A DNA stretch of 64,000 nt from contig NC_003070.9 in the NCBI RefSeq assembly GCF_000001735.4, positions 4,154,001 through 4,218,000 of the forward strand, in the 5' to 3' direction. The notes beneath the pieces are model-generated. The model worked only from the letters and a program-made list of their open reading frames with translations. It made no database searches and was not told where the DNA came from. The DNA is from Arabidopsis thaliana. Lineage: Eukaryota > Streptophyta > Magnoliopsida > Brassicales > Brassicaceae. This document shows, piece by piece, positions 24,593 to 34,121 of the stretch (positions within the stretch are counted from its first letter, which is position 1; each line of letters begins with the position of its first letter). The position numbers and the translations under genes were made by a program.

Positions 24593-27247
24593 TTATCGAT
24601 TACACAAAACCAACTTGCATGACGGTAAGAAACGGAGTCTTGTGGCTTTGTCCTCCCACTCGACCCTTTCCTTCCATTCTTCATCTCCATATTGTATGAC
24701 AAGTTCTTCACCCGCCACAATGCAACTTTGAGAATCCAATGGAAGCTTTGTCAGCTTTCGACACTTATTTTGTACATTGATCTGATTCAGACATGGAAAA
24801 GGCAAAGGATTCCAATATATGCTCTTCAGTTCAGGTAAATCCCACAAGTGCAGATATTCTAGTTTCCGAAAAGGAACAATATCAGCTGTGGAAGCTTTCT
24901 CTTGGCTTATTATTTCTTCTATTTGGCGTGAGTTCCAAACATTGAGATGAGTGAGGTTAGGAGCAAACAACAACCACGTCAAATCCTTAAGACCATTGCA
25001 ACCAGTTATCAAAACTTTGGATAGATTTGGAAAGCATGGGCTTGTCAGACTTGTGTTCCTTTCTATAATTATATCCCGCATTCCACATCCCCCTATGAAG
25101 ACTTCCCGGAGATCACCTATAGATGGCAAAGTCAATATTCTGACTGATTCTTCGTCGAGGTATTTAACAGATACCTTTTGAAGACATCTCACCAACCTGT
25201 GAGAGCATAACAGTTGTTCCAATGCTGAACTTGATATGATCTCTATGGTTAGAACTTCTAAATTCTCCAAACGTTCCAGCTCCTCCAGTAAGCTTATAGT
25301 TAGCCACATTCTTAAATTTAGTAGCCTCACCGTCTTCAGATTCGACAAATGATCAATCCCTGAAACACTCTCAAGGCACAACATTGACTCTAGATTCAGA
25401 TGCATCAGCTTTTTCAACTTTAATAAACCAACTGGCAATCTCCCTATGCTCGAATATGACAAGTCAAGATATCGTAATGAAACCAACTCTGATATTTGAT
25501 CCGGTAACCCACTGAGATTGACATTCCATGATAGATCCAAAACAACTAGCCTTGGCATAGACCTGAAGAATTCCCCGGAGATATTTACCAGATGGCGGTT
25601 ATCCTGCAGGAACAAAGTTGTAAGTTTAGGACACTCAGGACTGCCATGTATCTCTTTAATCCTGTTATTCACCAGTGACATCCTACTCACAACTTTCCAA
25701 TCCTTGACCTTTGGTATTTCGTTTAACCTAAAACCGGCTCGAACAATACAATTATCTTTATGCTTCCTTAGGTCAGATGCTATCCACAGGGCCATCTCAC
25801 GTACCACATCATGCATTTTCACATATGACTTATTGTTGAACTTTCCTCCCTCCACCAACAAAGAGGCACAAACAAGAGTACCGAGTATCTCATAGCCTTC
25901 ACCCACCGCTCCTTTTTTATTTTCATCTCCATCAATGAATCCCTCGCATATCCAATAATCTATCAGCCTCTCTTTTTCTATTAAATCATCTTCGGGAAAC
26001 AGAGAGCAATATAGGAAACAAGTTTTAACACTCTCACTTTCCAGATTATCATAGCTGTACTTCAAAATAGGAAGAATCCTCTCCTTTACAGCACCAAAAT
26101 TTGCAGCATATGTTGTTGAGACATCTACTGCACGATCCCATTCTTGCGTTGTCTTCTTACATGCCATTGTCTCTCCAATGACGTTTAGCGCTAGCGGCAA
26201 ACCACAACATGCTTGAGCAACTTTTCTTGCGATTTCGGGAATGTCAGGGTGGCTGCTTAATGTGATATCTCCAACTTTTTTCTTGAACAAATCCCACGCA
26301 TCATCTGCACCTAAACACCGGACTTCCATCGGATCATGAACTCCCATGCTCGCACAAACACTTTGACAGCGAGTGGTGAATGCTATTTTGCATCCGTTTT
26401 CACTTGTTGGATTCGGGATTCCAATCTCAGTTAGTTCCACCCTCTTCCATATGTCATCCAAAAGCAACACAAATCTCTTTTTGCTTAGAAAATTGAGTAT
26501 ATCGACTGCCTTTTGGTTTTCACTTTTCTGGTTCCATTCCACGCCTATAAATCCTATTTTTTCGCCAATCTCTTTTTGTATCTTGTGGATTTGTAGATCA
26601 CCAGATACCACAACCCAAATGACAATTTCAACGCCATCATCGGTGTCACAAAACCTATTGTTGATCTGAGTGAGAAGGGTTGTTTTTCCTACTCCACCCA
26701 TGCCATAGAGACCCATAATCTTAGTTCCATCATCCATGAGGTGGTCCCATGCCTTTTCTAAAATTGTTTCCTGACCAACAATCGTTGGTTGTAGAGGCCT
26801 TTCCTCCCCCACAGCTCTCGTAGCTGGATGAGCCACCTCTTCAAAAATCCCTTTAGATTTTAAGTCTTCAACTATATTCAACATCAAGAAGACCCTTCTT
26901 CCATAGTCATAGCTCAATCTTAAGTTTCTCGAGCCAACACCACAACAACACAACCTTTGAAGTTCAACAGTTCTACTACTATCTAGATCATTGAATTGGG
27001 ATTCGATAGTCTTGACTCTCTTAAGCCATACCTTGATTTGATGAAGCCTTTGTAGACCTCCTTCTTCTGCTGTCTGCACCTTACGTAGCAGATCATCTCT
27101 CAATGCCTTGAGATCTTCCATGGCTTCCTCCAAAGAAGTGAGATTCTCCTTTATATTTTGAATATAATAAAGTTTTCTGCAAAAGCATCTACCTAGATGG
27201 TTCAACAATTGATCGCATGATACTTGGACAGAGACACAACCACCCAT
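24593..27247 (-). CDS. CC-NBS-LRR immune receptor, sister of SUMM2
   Basis: Single exon, 884 residues from the ATG at 27247 (first in-frame ATG). It begins MGGCVSV with Gly2 and Cys4 for acylation, as in RPS5. It is collinear with the SUMM2 gene 1 kb downstream: coiled coil, P-loop GMGGVGKTT (about 179-187), kinase-2 RFVLLLDDIWKRVEL, RNBS-B KIAFTTRCQSVC, GLPLALNVIGETMACK, VKMHDVVREMALWIASD (about 477) and LRRs to about residue 840. The reading frame is intact. Positions 26683-26704 match miR472 at 20 of 22 positions, with one of the two differences a G:U pair. I recall this gene (At1g12290) as a reported miR472 target. Ligand or guarded protein unknown. Confidence 0.93.
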   Translation of the reverse strand: MGGCVSVQVSCDQLLNHLGRCFCRKLYYIQNIKENLTSLEEAMEDLKALRDDLLRKVQTAEEGGLQRLHQIKVWLKRVKTIESQFNDLDSSRTVELQRLCCCGVGSRNLRLSYDYGRRVFLMLNIVEDLKSKGIFEEVAHPATRAVGEERPLQPTIVGQETILEKAWDHLMDDGTKIMGLYGMGGVGKTTLLTQINNRFCDTDDGVEIVIWVVVSGDLQIHKIQKEIGEKIGFIGVEWNQKSENQKAVDILNFLSKKRFVLLLDDIWKRVELTEIGIPNPTSENGCKIAFTTRCQSVCASMGVHDPMEVRCLGADDAWDLFKKKVGDITLSSHPDIPEIARKVAQACCGLPLALNVIGETMACKKTTQEWDRAVDVSTTYAANFGAVKERILPILKYSYDNLESESVKTCFLYCSLFPEDDLIEKERLIDYWICEGFIDGDENKKGAVGEGYEILGTLVCASLLVEGGKFNNKSYVKMHDVVREMALWIASDLRKHKDNCIVRAGFRLNEIPKVKDWKVVSRMSLVNNRIKEIHGSPECPKLTTLFLQDNRHLVNISGEFFRSMPRLVVLDLSWNVNLSGLPDQISELVSLRYLDLSYSSIGRLPVGLLKLKKLMHLNLESMLCLESVSGIDHLSNLKTVRLLNLRMWLTISLLEELERLENLEVLTIEIISSSALEQLLCSHRLVRCLQKVSVKYLDEESVRILTLPSIGDLREVFIGGCGMRDIIIERNTSLTSPCFPNLSKVLITGCNGLKDLTWLLFAPNLTHLNVWNSRQIEEIISQEKASTADIVPFRKLEYLHLWDLPELKSIYWNPLPFPCLNQINVQNKCRKLTKLPLDSQSCIVAGEELVIQYGDEEWKERVEWEDKATRLRFLPSCKLVLCNR

Positions 27248-27800
27248 CTTGCACTTGACACACAAAGACAGATTCACAAATGCAACGAGGAAGCTTAATC
27301 TTGAACTGAAATTTAGTCAATTGGATGTGAAAAGATTATGTGGAAGAAAAGAAATTTGCTGGAAAAAATTGTTTGAATGGGTCAAAGTCTTCTTTTTGTA
27401 TCGTCATTATGCATGGTAGCATCACATTTATATGTAATATAGCAAATTTAAAGAATACTACAGTAGCAATGTCACTTTCATTTCTACTATATAATATGGG
27501 GAAGTTGCCTACGAAAAAAATCTTCATTTCATTTTTACGCCTAATAAAACTCCGTCCTTTTCAAAGGCATATAAACAAACAAGTTTATTCGTAAAATCAT
27601 ACCATTAACAAAAAACACCTAGCTCTGTTAATCACACAAAACTCACCATAGCAGATTAGTTAACTTTGTCTTAAAAAATTACTGGAACTGGCTCAGCCAC
27701 CACAAAAGCATCAAGATAACCCTTCACCTATAATGCTAACTCTTTCTTAAAATGATCTAGAGCAAAAACGACAGCTAGACAACTTCTAAACTGGAGTTTC

Positions 27801-28012
27801 TTACATGAATACATAGAACATAAGGTCGATGCAGAATCTTTGAAATGAGTACCTGAACTAATGGCTTTGGAACACGAGAGTCATGGCTTTCCCAACCAAG
27901 AACTGAAGCATGAAACCCAACCGTATGGTGGCTTAAGAACAGCAAGATTGATCTCCCTCTGCACAAAACACGCATTCAAGCAATGCAACATGTAATCCAA
28001 AAACATTTCAGA
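27801..28012. repeat. CNL 3'-flank duplicate, copy B (downstream of MIR472)
   Basis: Partner of 24089-24322. On the minus strand it follows the MIR472 hairpin just as copy A follows the neighbouring CNL gene, so the hairpin occupies the place of a CNL coding region. Confidence 0.85.
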
Positions 28013-28124
28013 CTAATGAGTAGTCTTCAGATTAAGTAAGTAACTGAAAGTCTAGCGACTAGCCTTACAAAGCAGAGGCTTTATTAGTTTTGGACTCCAG
28101 TAGTAACCCATCAGAGATGGACTC

Positions 28125-28310
28125 AGGATTAGGTGTATGTATGGTATGGGCGGAGTAGGAAAAATCTTACTCAAATCTTGCGCATCTCAACACTTGCAAA
28201 CACCAAAACCTTACAAATCCAACATCTATTCCACAAAATTCATTGTTGATCTGCTAGAAAGGTGAGATTTTGCCTACTTCGACCATACATACATACAGAG
28301 GCGTAATCCC
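28125..28310 (-). ncRNA. MIR472A: MIR472 precursor hairpin (22-nt miRNA targeting CNL P-loops)
   Basis: The plus strand at 28143-28164 is the exact reverse complement of the 22-nt miR472 I remember (begins UUUUUCCUACUCC, ends CCCAUACC), so the mature miRNA is on the minus strand in the 3' arm. The 5' arm (star side) lies at about 28266-28290 and pairs with it with a few mismatches over an internal loop of roughly 100 bases. miR472 is a 22-nt miRNA known to act with RDR6 to generate phased secondary siRNAs from CNL transcripts and to dampen basal immunity. The predicted target site encodes GMGGVGK of the P-loop. Hairpin ends are estimates. Confidence 0.93.
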
Positions 28311-28445
28311 GAATCCATCTTTGATGAGAATATGACTCCCCTTTGGCGCATAATCATTGACAAAACTTGATGCTCAAATGATACTGAGACAGAGAAACAA
28401 ACACGCATCACTGCACTAATAGAGATAAAGAGATTCACAGACTAA
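28230..28445 (-). pseudogene. Relic of a CNL gene 5' end and P-loop region within the MIR472 locus
   Basis: 28230-28330 aligns with the P-loop region of the neighbouring CNL at about 26645-26735: shared CACAAAA, ATTGTTGATCTG, CCTACT(T/C)C and CAGAG or ATAGAG blocks. 28368-28440 aligns with the CNL start region at about 27215-27280: shared ATGATACT, GACAGAGA, CAC.CA, AAAGA and AGATTCACA. The order is that of a CNL gene read on the minus strand, with the coding stretch between the two missing. There is no open frame. Confidence 0.7.
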
Positions 28446-29069
28446 CAACACAGCATAAGCTAATTTGAGTTAAGTAAATCATTAGAATAGAGAACCAGAT
28501 CTTGAATCATTAGAACAAAAAATAACAAATTTGATTAAAGTTTCAGTCTTTTCTTCACTAAACCCTATCAAGTTTCGACAACACACACAATCGATCCAAA
28601 AGAAGGTTAACTTTAATCAAAAATTAAGCTATTGAATAGCCAAATGAGAAAAAAAAAAAAAACGGAAGAACCTCTGCGAGAAGAATCTATGTAATGGTCC
28701 GTTGTCCGTTTGTCGAGCTCAGCTCAGACATGATCTTCCACGCGGTGCCGCCATCTCTTTGGGCCCATAAAGAAAAAGGGCCTGTCAGAGAACCCATTTC
28801 AACAGATAGCCCATTTCTTCTTCACAAAAGAATATAGCCCATATAGCACATTTTGGCATATTCTCTCACTCCAAATAAAATTGCACTTTGCGTTTGCGGT
28901 CTAGCAATAACAACAAATATTCAGGCATTTAAGAAAACTACTAGAAGAGATAGAAAAACAGAACAATATGTATATTGGGTTCATGGGGGCTCCTCAACAC
29001 AGACTACGTCAACAGGTTAGATGCGAACAAAGATTCGAATAATAGGACCAAATACATCATACACTAGTC
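28446..29069. promoter_or_regulatory. Probable MIR472 promoter region
   Basis: Lies upstream of MIR472 on the minus strand. GGGCCC with an adjoining TGGGCC-type site II element at about 28759-28767 and a further GGCCTG at 28789 are elements typical of Arabidopsis core promoters. No coding sequence seen. The transcription start is not known from sequence. Confidence 0.4.
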
Positions 29070-29080
29070 GAGAAATAGTT

Positions 29081-30118
29081 TTTTTTTGCTAAACTGCAAA
29101 TATCATATAAATGAAAAGATAGATTTACATGGGTTTGAACCTTGAAAATTGATTTGGCAAAAAGTTTTAAAACAAGCAAGCAATATAGATCAGTCTGGGT
29201 TGAGCCCATTTTAGTGCAACCAAAGAGTCATAAGCCGCCTGAAACGCTTCTTCAGTCTTCTTGCAGTAATGGAATTTTTAATCTCTCTGTCAATGGTCTT
29301 GAATATCACCGATGGAAGAATATACTCATGATTGTGATGCAAATTATTTCTCTGTTTCCAAATGGCATAGATAACAGATTGAGCAATGAGCTTACGTAGA
29401 GTTGTTGGCGGTGAACGCTTGTTCTTTTGAAGAGTCCATGCCATGAGGTCGTTCCACACAACAAAGTTGATGGGAGGGAGCTCCAATCTCACACTAACAG
29501 TATACCAGATATAACACGCATATTCGCAAGTCAAAAACAAGTGGTCTCTGTCCTCAATGTCCAAGAAGCAAGCCTAGCTTTAGTGGGAAGGCGATCAAGA
29601 TTTGTTGCCCACATATGAAGCGACATGTTTGGGAATTGCACCTTTAAACCACACTGTGCTTGCCCAGCTAACCACATCCGACCTTGGTCTGAGAATTCCC
29701 ACGTCTTAGCTGAGGAGAACCCATTGCATAACTTGTCCTCCACCACCCAATCATACGCATCCAACTCGTCAGAGTCAGTAGGCAACGCTATAGTAGAGAG
29801 GTAGATAAGAAGGTCACACGCCAAACCAGTTCTAGGAGCCGCTAGAGTCCAACCAACTGAGTTATATAAATCAGCTACCTTAGCATTCAAAGGGGCTCTC
29901 AACTACAGGGGCCATCTGTTCCAATGAACTTGATTAGGGGACCAAAAGGAGTCCAGTTATCAAACCAGAAACTAGCAGTCTTTCCATCTCCAATCTTACA
30001 CCTGACAAAGTTTTCTGCTAAACAACGCAACCTTAAGAGACACTTCCAGTTCCAAGAGTCTGAAGGTTTTTCAGGTTGGTTCCAAAAGCTAGTAGATTTG
30101 CTACAGTTGTGATACTTA
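29081..30118 (-). mobile_element. 5'-truncated LINE retrotransposon fragment with 11-bp target-site duplication
   Basis: Minus-strand translation in broken frames gives the C-terminal part of a plant L1-type ORF2: GDGKTASFWFDNWTPFGPL, then a zf-RVT-like region (PNMSLHMWATNLDRLPTKARLASW, DIEDRDHLFLTCEYACYIW, SVIYAIWKQRNNLHHN). The 3' end is marked by an A-run, read as T at 29081-29087. The 11 bases GAGAAATAGTT occur on both sides (29070-29080 and 30119-30129), as expected from target-primed reverse transcription. Stops and frame changes show it is inactive. It sits 34-45 bases beyond the stop of the PPR gene, so it may form part of that gene's 3' UTR. Confidence 0.9.
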
Positions 30119-30162
30119 GAGAAATAGTTAGCTTTATCTCTGGTTGATTAAGATCAAACATT

Positions 30163-32076
30163 CTAAGAAAGCATATCCAAAAAGCTTTTCTTCAATCTAC
30201 CATCCGATAACATATCGATAACCATCTTTATAGTGGAAGCATCAACTGAGAACCCGCACCTCTTCAGTTCTTCAATAAGTTTAACTGATTTGGTTGCATC
30301 ACCATCTCCAAGATGTGCCCTGATGAGTATGTTGTATGTCCAACCATCTGGCGCATGCCCATCCTCTTCCATTTTTCTAAACAACAGTTCCGCTTCAGAC
30401 AATGGGCCTTTCTTACACAGTCCCCCAATCATTATATTGTATGTTTTGACACCGGGCTTCACTCCTTTGAGGGGGAGGCTACAGAATAAATCCCAAGCAT
30501 CATCCACCTTACTAGCATTGCACATCCCGTGAATGATGATGTTATAGATACCAATATCAAGCTCCATCTTACTCTTCTCTATTTTTTCAAATATTTCCAA
30601 CGCTTTTTCTGATTCCCCATTGTCACACAACCCATCCAGCAAAATTTTGTAGGTCACAATATTAGGAGGAACTTTACGAGAAACCATCTCTTGGAAGAGT
30701 TCTTTGGCAACATTAAGTTTTCCCAATTCACAAAATCCTTGGATAAGAGTGTTATAAGTAACTGTATCTGCAACCACTCCTCTCAAAGACATTTTGCGGA
30801 AGAGTTCCAAACCATCGTCAATTCGATTAGCCTTACAATATCCATTTATGAGGATATTAAACGTCCTGATATTAGGATCGCATCCTTTGCTAACCATCAG
30901 ATCCACCATCTGGTTGGCCTTATCTAGGTGGTTCTCCTTGCAAAACCCATCTATCAAAGAAGTGTATGTGATAGTATCAGGAGCTATGCCTCGATGTATC
31001 ATCTCCTTGTGCAGTTCTTCGGCCTCTCGAAGCTTTCCCTCTTTCACAAAACTATCAATCAAAACACTGAATGTGACAACGTTGGGGTTGATTTTCCTCT
31101 TGATCATATCCCTCAATAACTTGGCACCATCATCCCATCTACCAGCATTACAAAAGCCGCCAATGAGAATGTTGTAGGTAATAATATTTGTTGTGATCCC
31201 TTTCATTTCCATTTCATTGAAAAGGTTGAATGCATTGTCGAGGCTCCCGTGTTTGCAAAGACCATCAATGATGATACTGTATTTGACTGCATCGAGCTTG
31301 ATATTTCTTTCTTCCATCTTTCTGAGCAACTCCATGGCAAGGGCAGTTTGGCCGGACTTACACATTACATTTAAAACCGGTCCGTAGGTAACTGCATTGG
31401 GTTGACAGCCATATTCCACCATTTTATCTATCAAAAGCATTGCTTCAGCCTCTTTACCGCTGAGACAAAGTCCATTGACCAGAGTGTTAATAGTTATGAG
31501 ATCGGGTTTATGTCCCATTTCAACCATTCGATCAACTAATTCCAGAGCTTCGGAAACTCTACCCTCGAGACATAATCCGTTGATTAAAGTTGAAAATGTG
31601 ATAGTGTTAGGCTCATACCCAAGTTTAATGATCTTCCCCATAGCAGAAAAAGCCAAACAGAGTTTACGACATCGACAAAAGCAATTAATCATAATACTCA
31701 GAGTGTAGAGGTTATGCGCGATTCCCTTTAATTCCATTTGCTTGCAGAGAGCTAACACAAGATCATACTGTTTCGTTTTGGCAATGGCACTAAACAATCT
31801 ACTGAAATCTATAACAGTGGGAAGAGGACGAGAGTGAATCATGTCTCGGAACAGATCAATAGCATCATCTGCCTTAATATCGACAAGCCCACTTCTCAAT
31901 CTCTCTCTATAAGACAGATTTCTATCGCTGAAAGCAGAGAAGCCGCGTTCGCAGCAAAAAGATAGCTCATTTGGGCAATTAATCAAAGCAATTCTCAGAG
32001 TACCTGTCTCCAGGAGACGAGGCTGAACAAATTTCGAAACTTGAGAACTCAATCTCCGTATCATCAACTTCACCAT
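30163..32076 (-). CDS. Mitochondrial P-class PPR protein of the RFL (restorer-of-fertility-like) group
   Basis: Single exon, 637 residues, start ATG at 32076. The first about 60 residues are rich in Arg, Ser and Leu with few acidic residues, as in mitochondrial presequences. From about residue 70 to the end it consists of roughly 15-16 PPR units of 35 residues (for example VTYGPVLNVMCKSGQTALAM, ITYNILIGGFCNAGRWDDGA), each with the pattern VTYNxLIxGxCKxG. P-class PPR proteins bind single-stranded organellar RNA one base per repeat and define RNA ends. Single-exon, Cys-rich repeats of this type belong to the RFL group, whose members cluster on this chromosome. RNA target unknown. Corresponds to At1g12300 by position. 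Confidence 0.93.
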   Translation of the reverse strand: MVKLMIRRLSSQVSKFVQPRLLETGTLRIALINCPNELSFCCERGFSAFSDRNLSYRERLRSGLVDIKADDAIDLFRDMIHSRPLPTVIDFSRLFSAIAKTKQYDLVLALCKQMELKGIAHNLYTLSIMINCFCRCRKLCLAFSAMGKIIKLGYEPNTITFSTLINGLCLEGRVSEALELVDRMVEMGHKPDLITINTLVNGLCLSGKEAEAMLLIDKMVEYGCQPNAVTYGPVLNVMCKSGQTALAMELLRKMEERNIKLDAVKYSIIIDGLCKHGSLDNAFNLFNEMEMKGITTNIITYNILIGGFCNAGRWDDGAKLLRDMIKRKINPNVVTFSVLIDSFVKEGKLREAEELHKEMIHRGIAPDTITYTSLIDGFCKENHLDKANQMVDLMVSKGCDPNIRTFNILINGYCKANRIDDGLELFRKMSLRGVVADTVTYNTLIQGFCELGKLNVAKELFQEMVSRKVPPNIVTYKILLDGLCDNGESEKALEIFEKIEKSKMELDIGIYNIIIHGMCNASKVDDAWDLFCSLPLKGVKPGVKTYNIMIGGLCKKGPLSEAELLFRKMEEDGHAPDGWTYNILIRAHLGDGDATKSVKLIEELKRCGFSVDASTIKMVIDMLSDGRLKKSFLDMLS

Positions 32077-33499
32077 CTCAAGCTGAATCGTTCCTTTTCA
32101 AACTCTCACTCTCACTCTGTGTGTAAATTGCAAACCCTACAAAACAGCCATGGCACACGACGGACGGAGCTTAGAGACAAAAGAAACAACACCCGAAACG
32201 TACCAAATAAACCGGTTCAATTCAAATTATGCCGGAATTGGTTTTTTTTGTATCTTACTATAAAATACGGAAAGATTTTTATCTTTTAAGTTGCTCGGTG
32301 GAATGCATCAATGGCCTTTGGCACCCTCCTACGTTTTGATCTAGCGATCCAAATACTGCCACGTCTCAATTTACTTGCAAATAGGGAGAGTCCAGTAACT
32401 CGGGATTAGAGAGAGCTTGTTTTTATTCACTCGTGTTTTTGTTTAATCGGTCTAAACCGGACATTGTATGTTAACAGATTCATAGTGTAGTGAACCGAAC
32501 ATTTTGGGTATCATTCTAATGCGTATATTTATATGCTCTTTTCTTTTCACCACTACAATACTTCTTATCATTTACATGTGGTATTCATTAACGGAAATAT
32601 TATTTTGAGAGCTTTGATCTTCACACAAATCATGTATTAGTAAGAAGTAACAGGAACATATAGAGAATGCATGTATCTAATCAAACTTTGAAACTTGCAT
32701 CAGATTGAAATTTCATTTTCGCATAACCATCTACACAAGAAAACTATACCATAACAAGAACCAAAACCGAGTCAAAAACTACCGTTTCGAGAACATGAAC
32801 TACAATGTCAGTGCCATAAGCTTTTTCAAAACTTTGTTCTGATGAGCCATCATAAGCTTTATTACCTTAAACCATGTTATCTAGGTACAACATGCCGCCC
32901 TGAAAGACAAACAACATCCAACAGCAACATAACAACACGATATTGAACAGCACAAGCTTGAGAGCAACAAAAGATCTTTAAATCATTTCGCAATCTTTTT
33001 ACTTTCCACTTCACATACCAACAAAACACAGTCCTTGTCACAGATCGTGCCAGGATAAGGTTATGAAACAAGAAGATAGTATCTCATTCAAGAAGACTAC
33101 TATAACATGAAGAACATTAAACCAAGTCTTAAACAAACAAAAAGGCTTATTAAAAGAATTCAATGCTAGATATCGAAATCAAACATTTCAAGATCGAAAG
33201 AGCGAAAAGTTACCACATTGGGAATCAATGAGATTCCTTGACCCCAATCCAACGAATTACAAAGGCATAAAAGACAAACCTTGACATTCTTAGAGATTAG
33301 ATAAGATAAGAGGAATCACACAGACAACATTTCCATTAAAAATGAAAACAAACATGAAGAAGACAAAGTTAGTAAGCAAATTCCACAATGATAAAACAAA
33401 CCCTAGCTAGGATTCGCTCGAAATCAAACAAACAAGTGAAAAAAACACAAAGAATCTCTTCTTAAAAATTTCAACTTTCAAAACATAAAAGATTAGATC
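32077..33499. other. Intergenic region between the PPR gene and CML13
   Basis: About 1.4 kb: PPR promoter on the left, 3' UTR of CML13 on the right. Only short ORFs; no repeat or RNA gene recognised. Confidence 0.6.
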
Positions 33500-33946
33500 T
33501 CACTTAGCAACCATCCTTGCTATGAAATCTTCATACCGGATCTTTCCATCGGATCCAACATCCACCTCCTTGATCCACTCATCGAACTCATTAGGCTCCA
33601 GCTTCTCTCCGATACTGGTCAGAATATGCCTCAGATCCGCCACAGCAACGAACCCGGTACCTTCCTTATCGAGCACTTTGAATGCGTCACGGAGCTGGCG
33701 ATCGAAAGGTTCCGTCTTCAGATGTTTCGCCATGAGATCGAGGAATCTGTTGAAATCAAACGGTGAAGAGAGATTCTCGGATGCGATTATGGATTTCAGC
33801 TGGGCTTGGGTCGGGTTTCCGCCGAGAGATCGCATGAGGATCCCGAGCTCTGACGGTGCGATTTTGCCGTCGCCATCGGTGTCGAAGAGCATGAAGGCTT
33901 CCTTCATCGACGAGACCTGATCGTCGCTCAGACCATCTTTCCCCAT
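33500..33946 (-). CDS. CML13: Calmodulin-like protein CML13
   Basis: Single exon, 148 residues with four EF-hand positions. EF1 ([12 protein letters not shown], about residues 22-33) keeps a canonical calcium loop. EF2 is degenerate ([12 protein letters not shown]). EF3 ([12 protein letters not shown]) and EF4 ([12 protein letters not shown]) lack the last Glu or other ligands, so only one or two sites can bind calcium well. The length and the N-terminal [10 protein letters not shown] match CML13 (At1g12310), which is known to bind IQ motifs of myosins, CAMTA and IQD proteins as a light-chain-like partner. Upstream TGGGCC elements suit a widely expressed gene. Confidence 0.93.
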
Positions 33947-34100
33947 TTTTCGATTCTTCCGGGTTTTCAGGTCAGATTCCGGGTCAGATGTTTCTCTCTT
34001 TTGCTTCTTCTCTGTACAACGAAATTTAGGATCAGAGAGTCGCGTTTGTAACTTTTAACGAGAGAGGTGTTGATATGGCGTCGTTTTATCTAATATTCAA

Positions 34101-34121
34101 GGCCCAACTATTTCTGGCCCA
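34101..34121 (-). promoter_or_regulatory. Paired site II (TGGGCC) elements upstream of CML13
   Basis: GGCCCA occurs at 34101-34106 and 34116-34121 on the plus strand, giving two TGGGCC motifs in the CML13 direction about 160-175 bases before its ATG. Such pairs bind TCP factors in promoters of constitutive Arabidopsis genes. Confidence 0.55.

Noticed and set aside
27248..27277. In-frame extension of the sister CNL gene by 10 codons
   Set aside because: It would start with GTG; the first ATG gives the conserved MGGC start.
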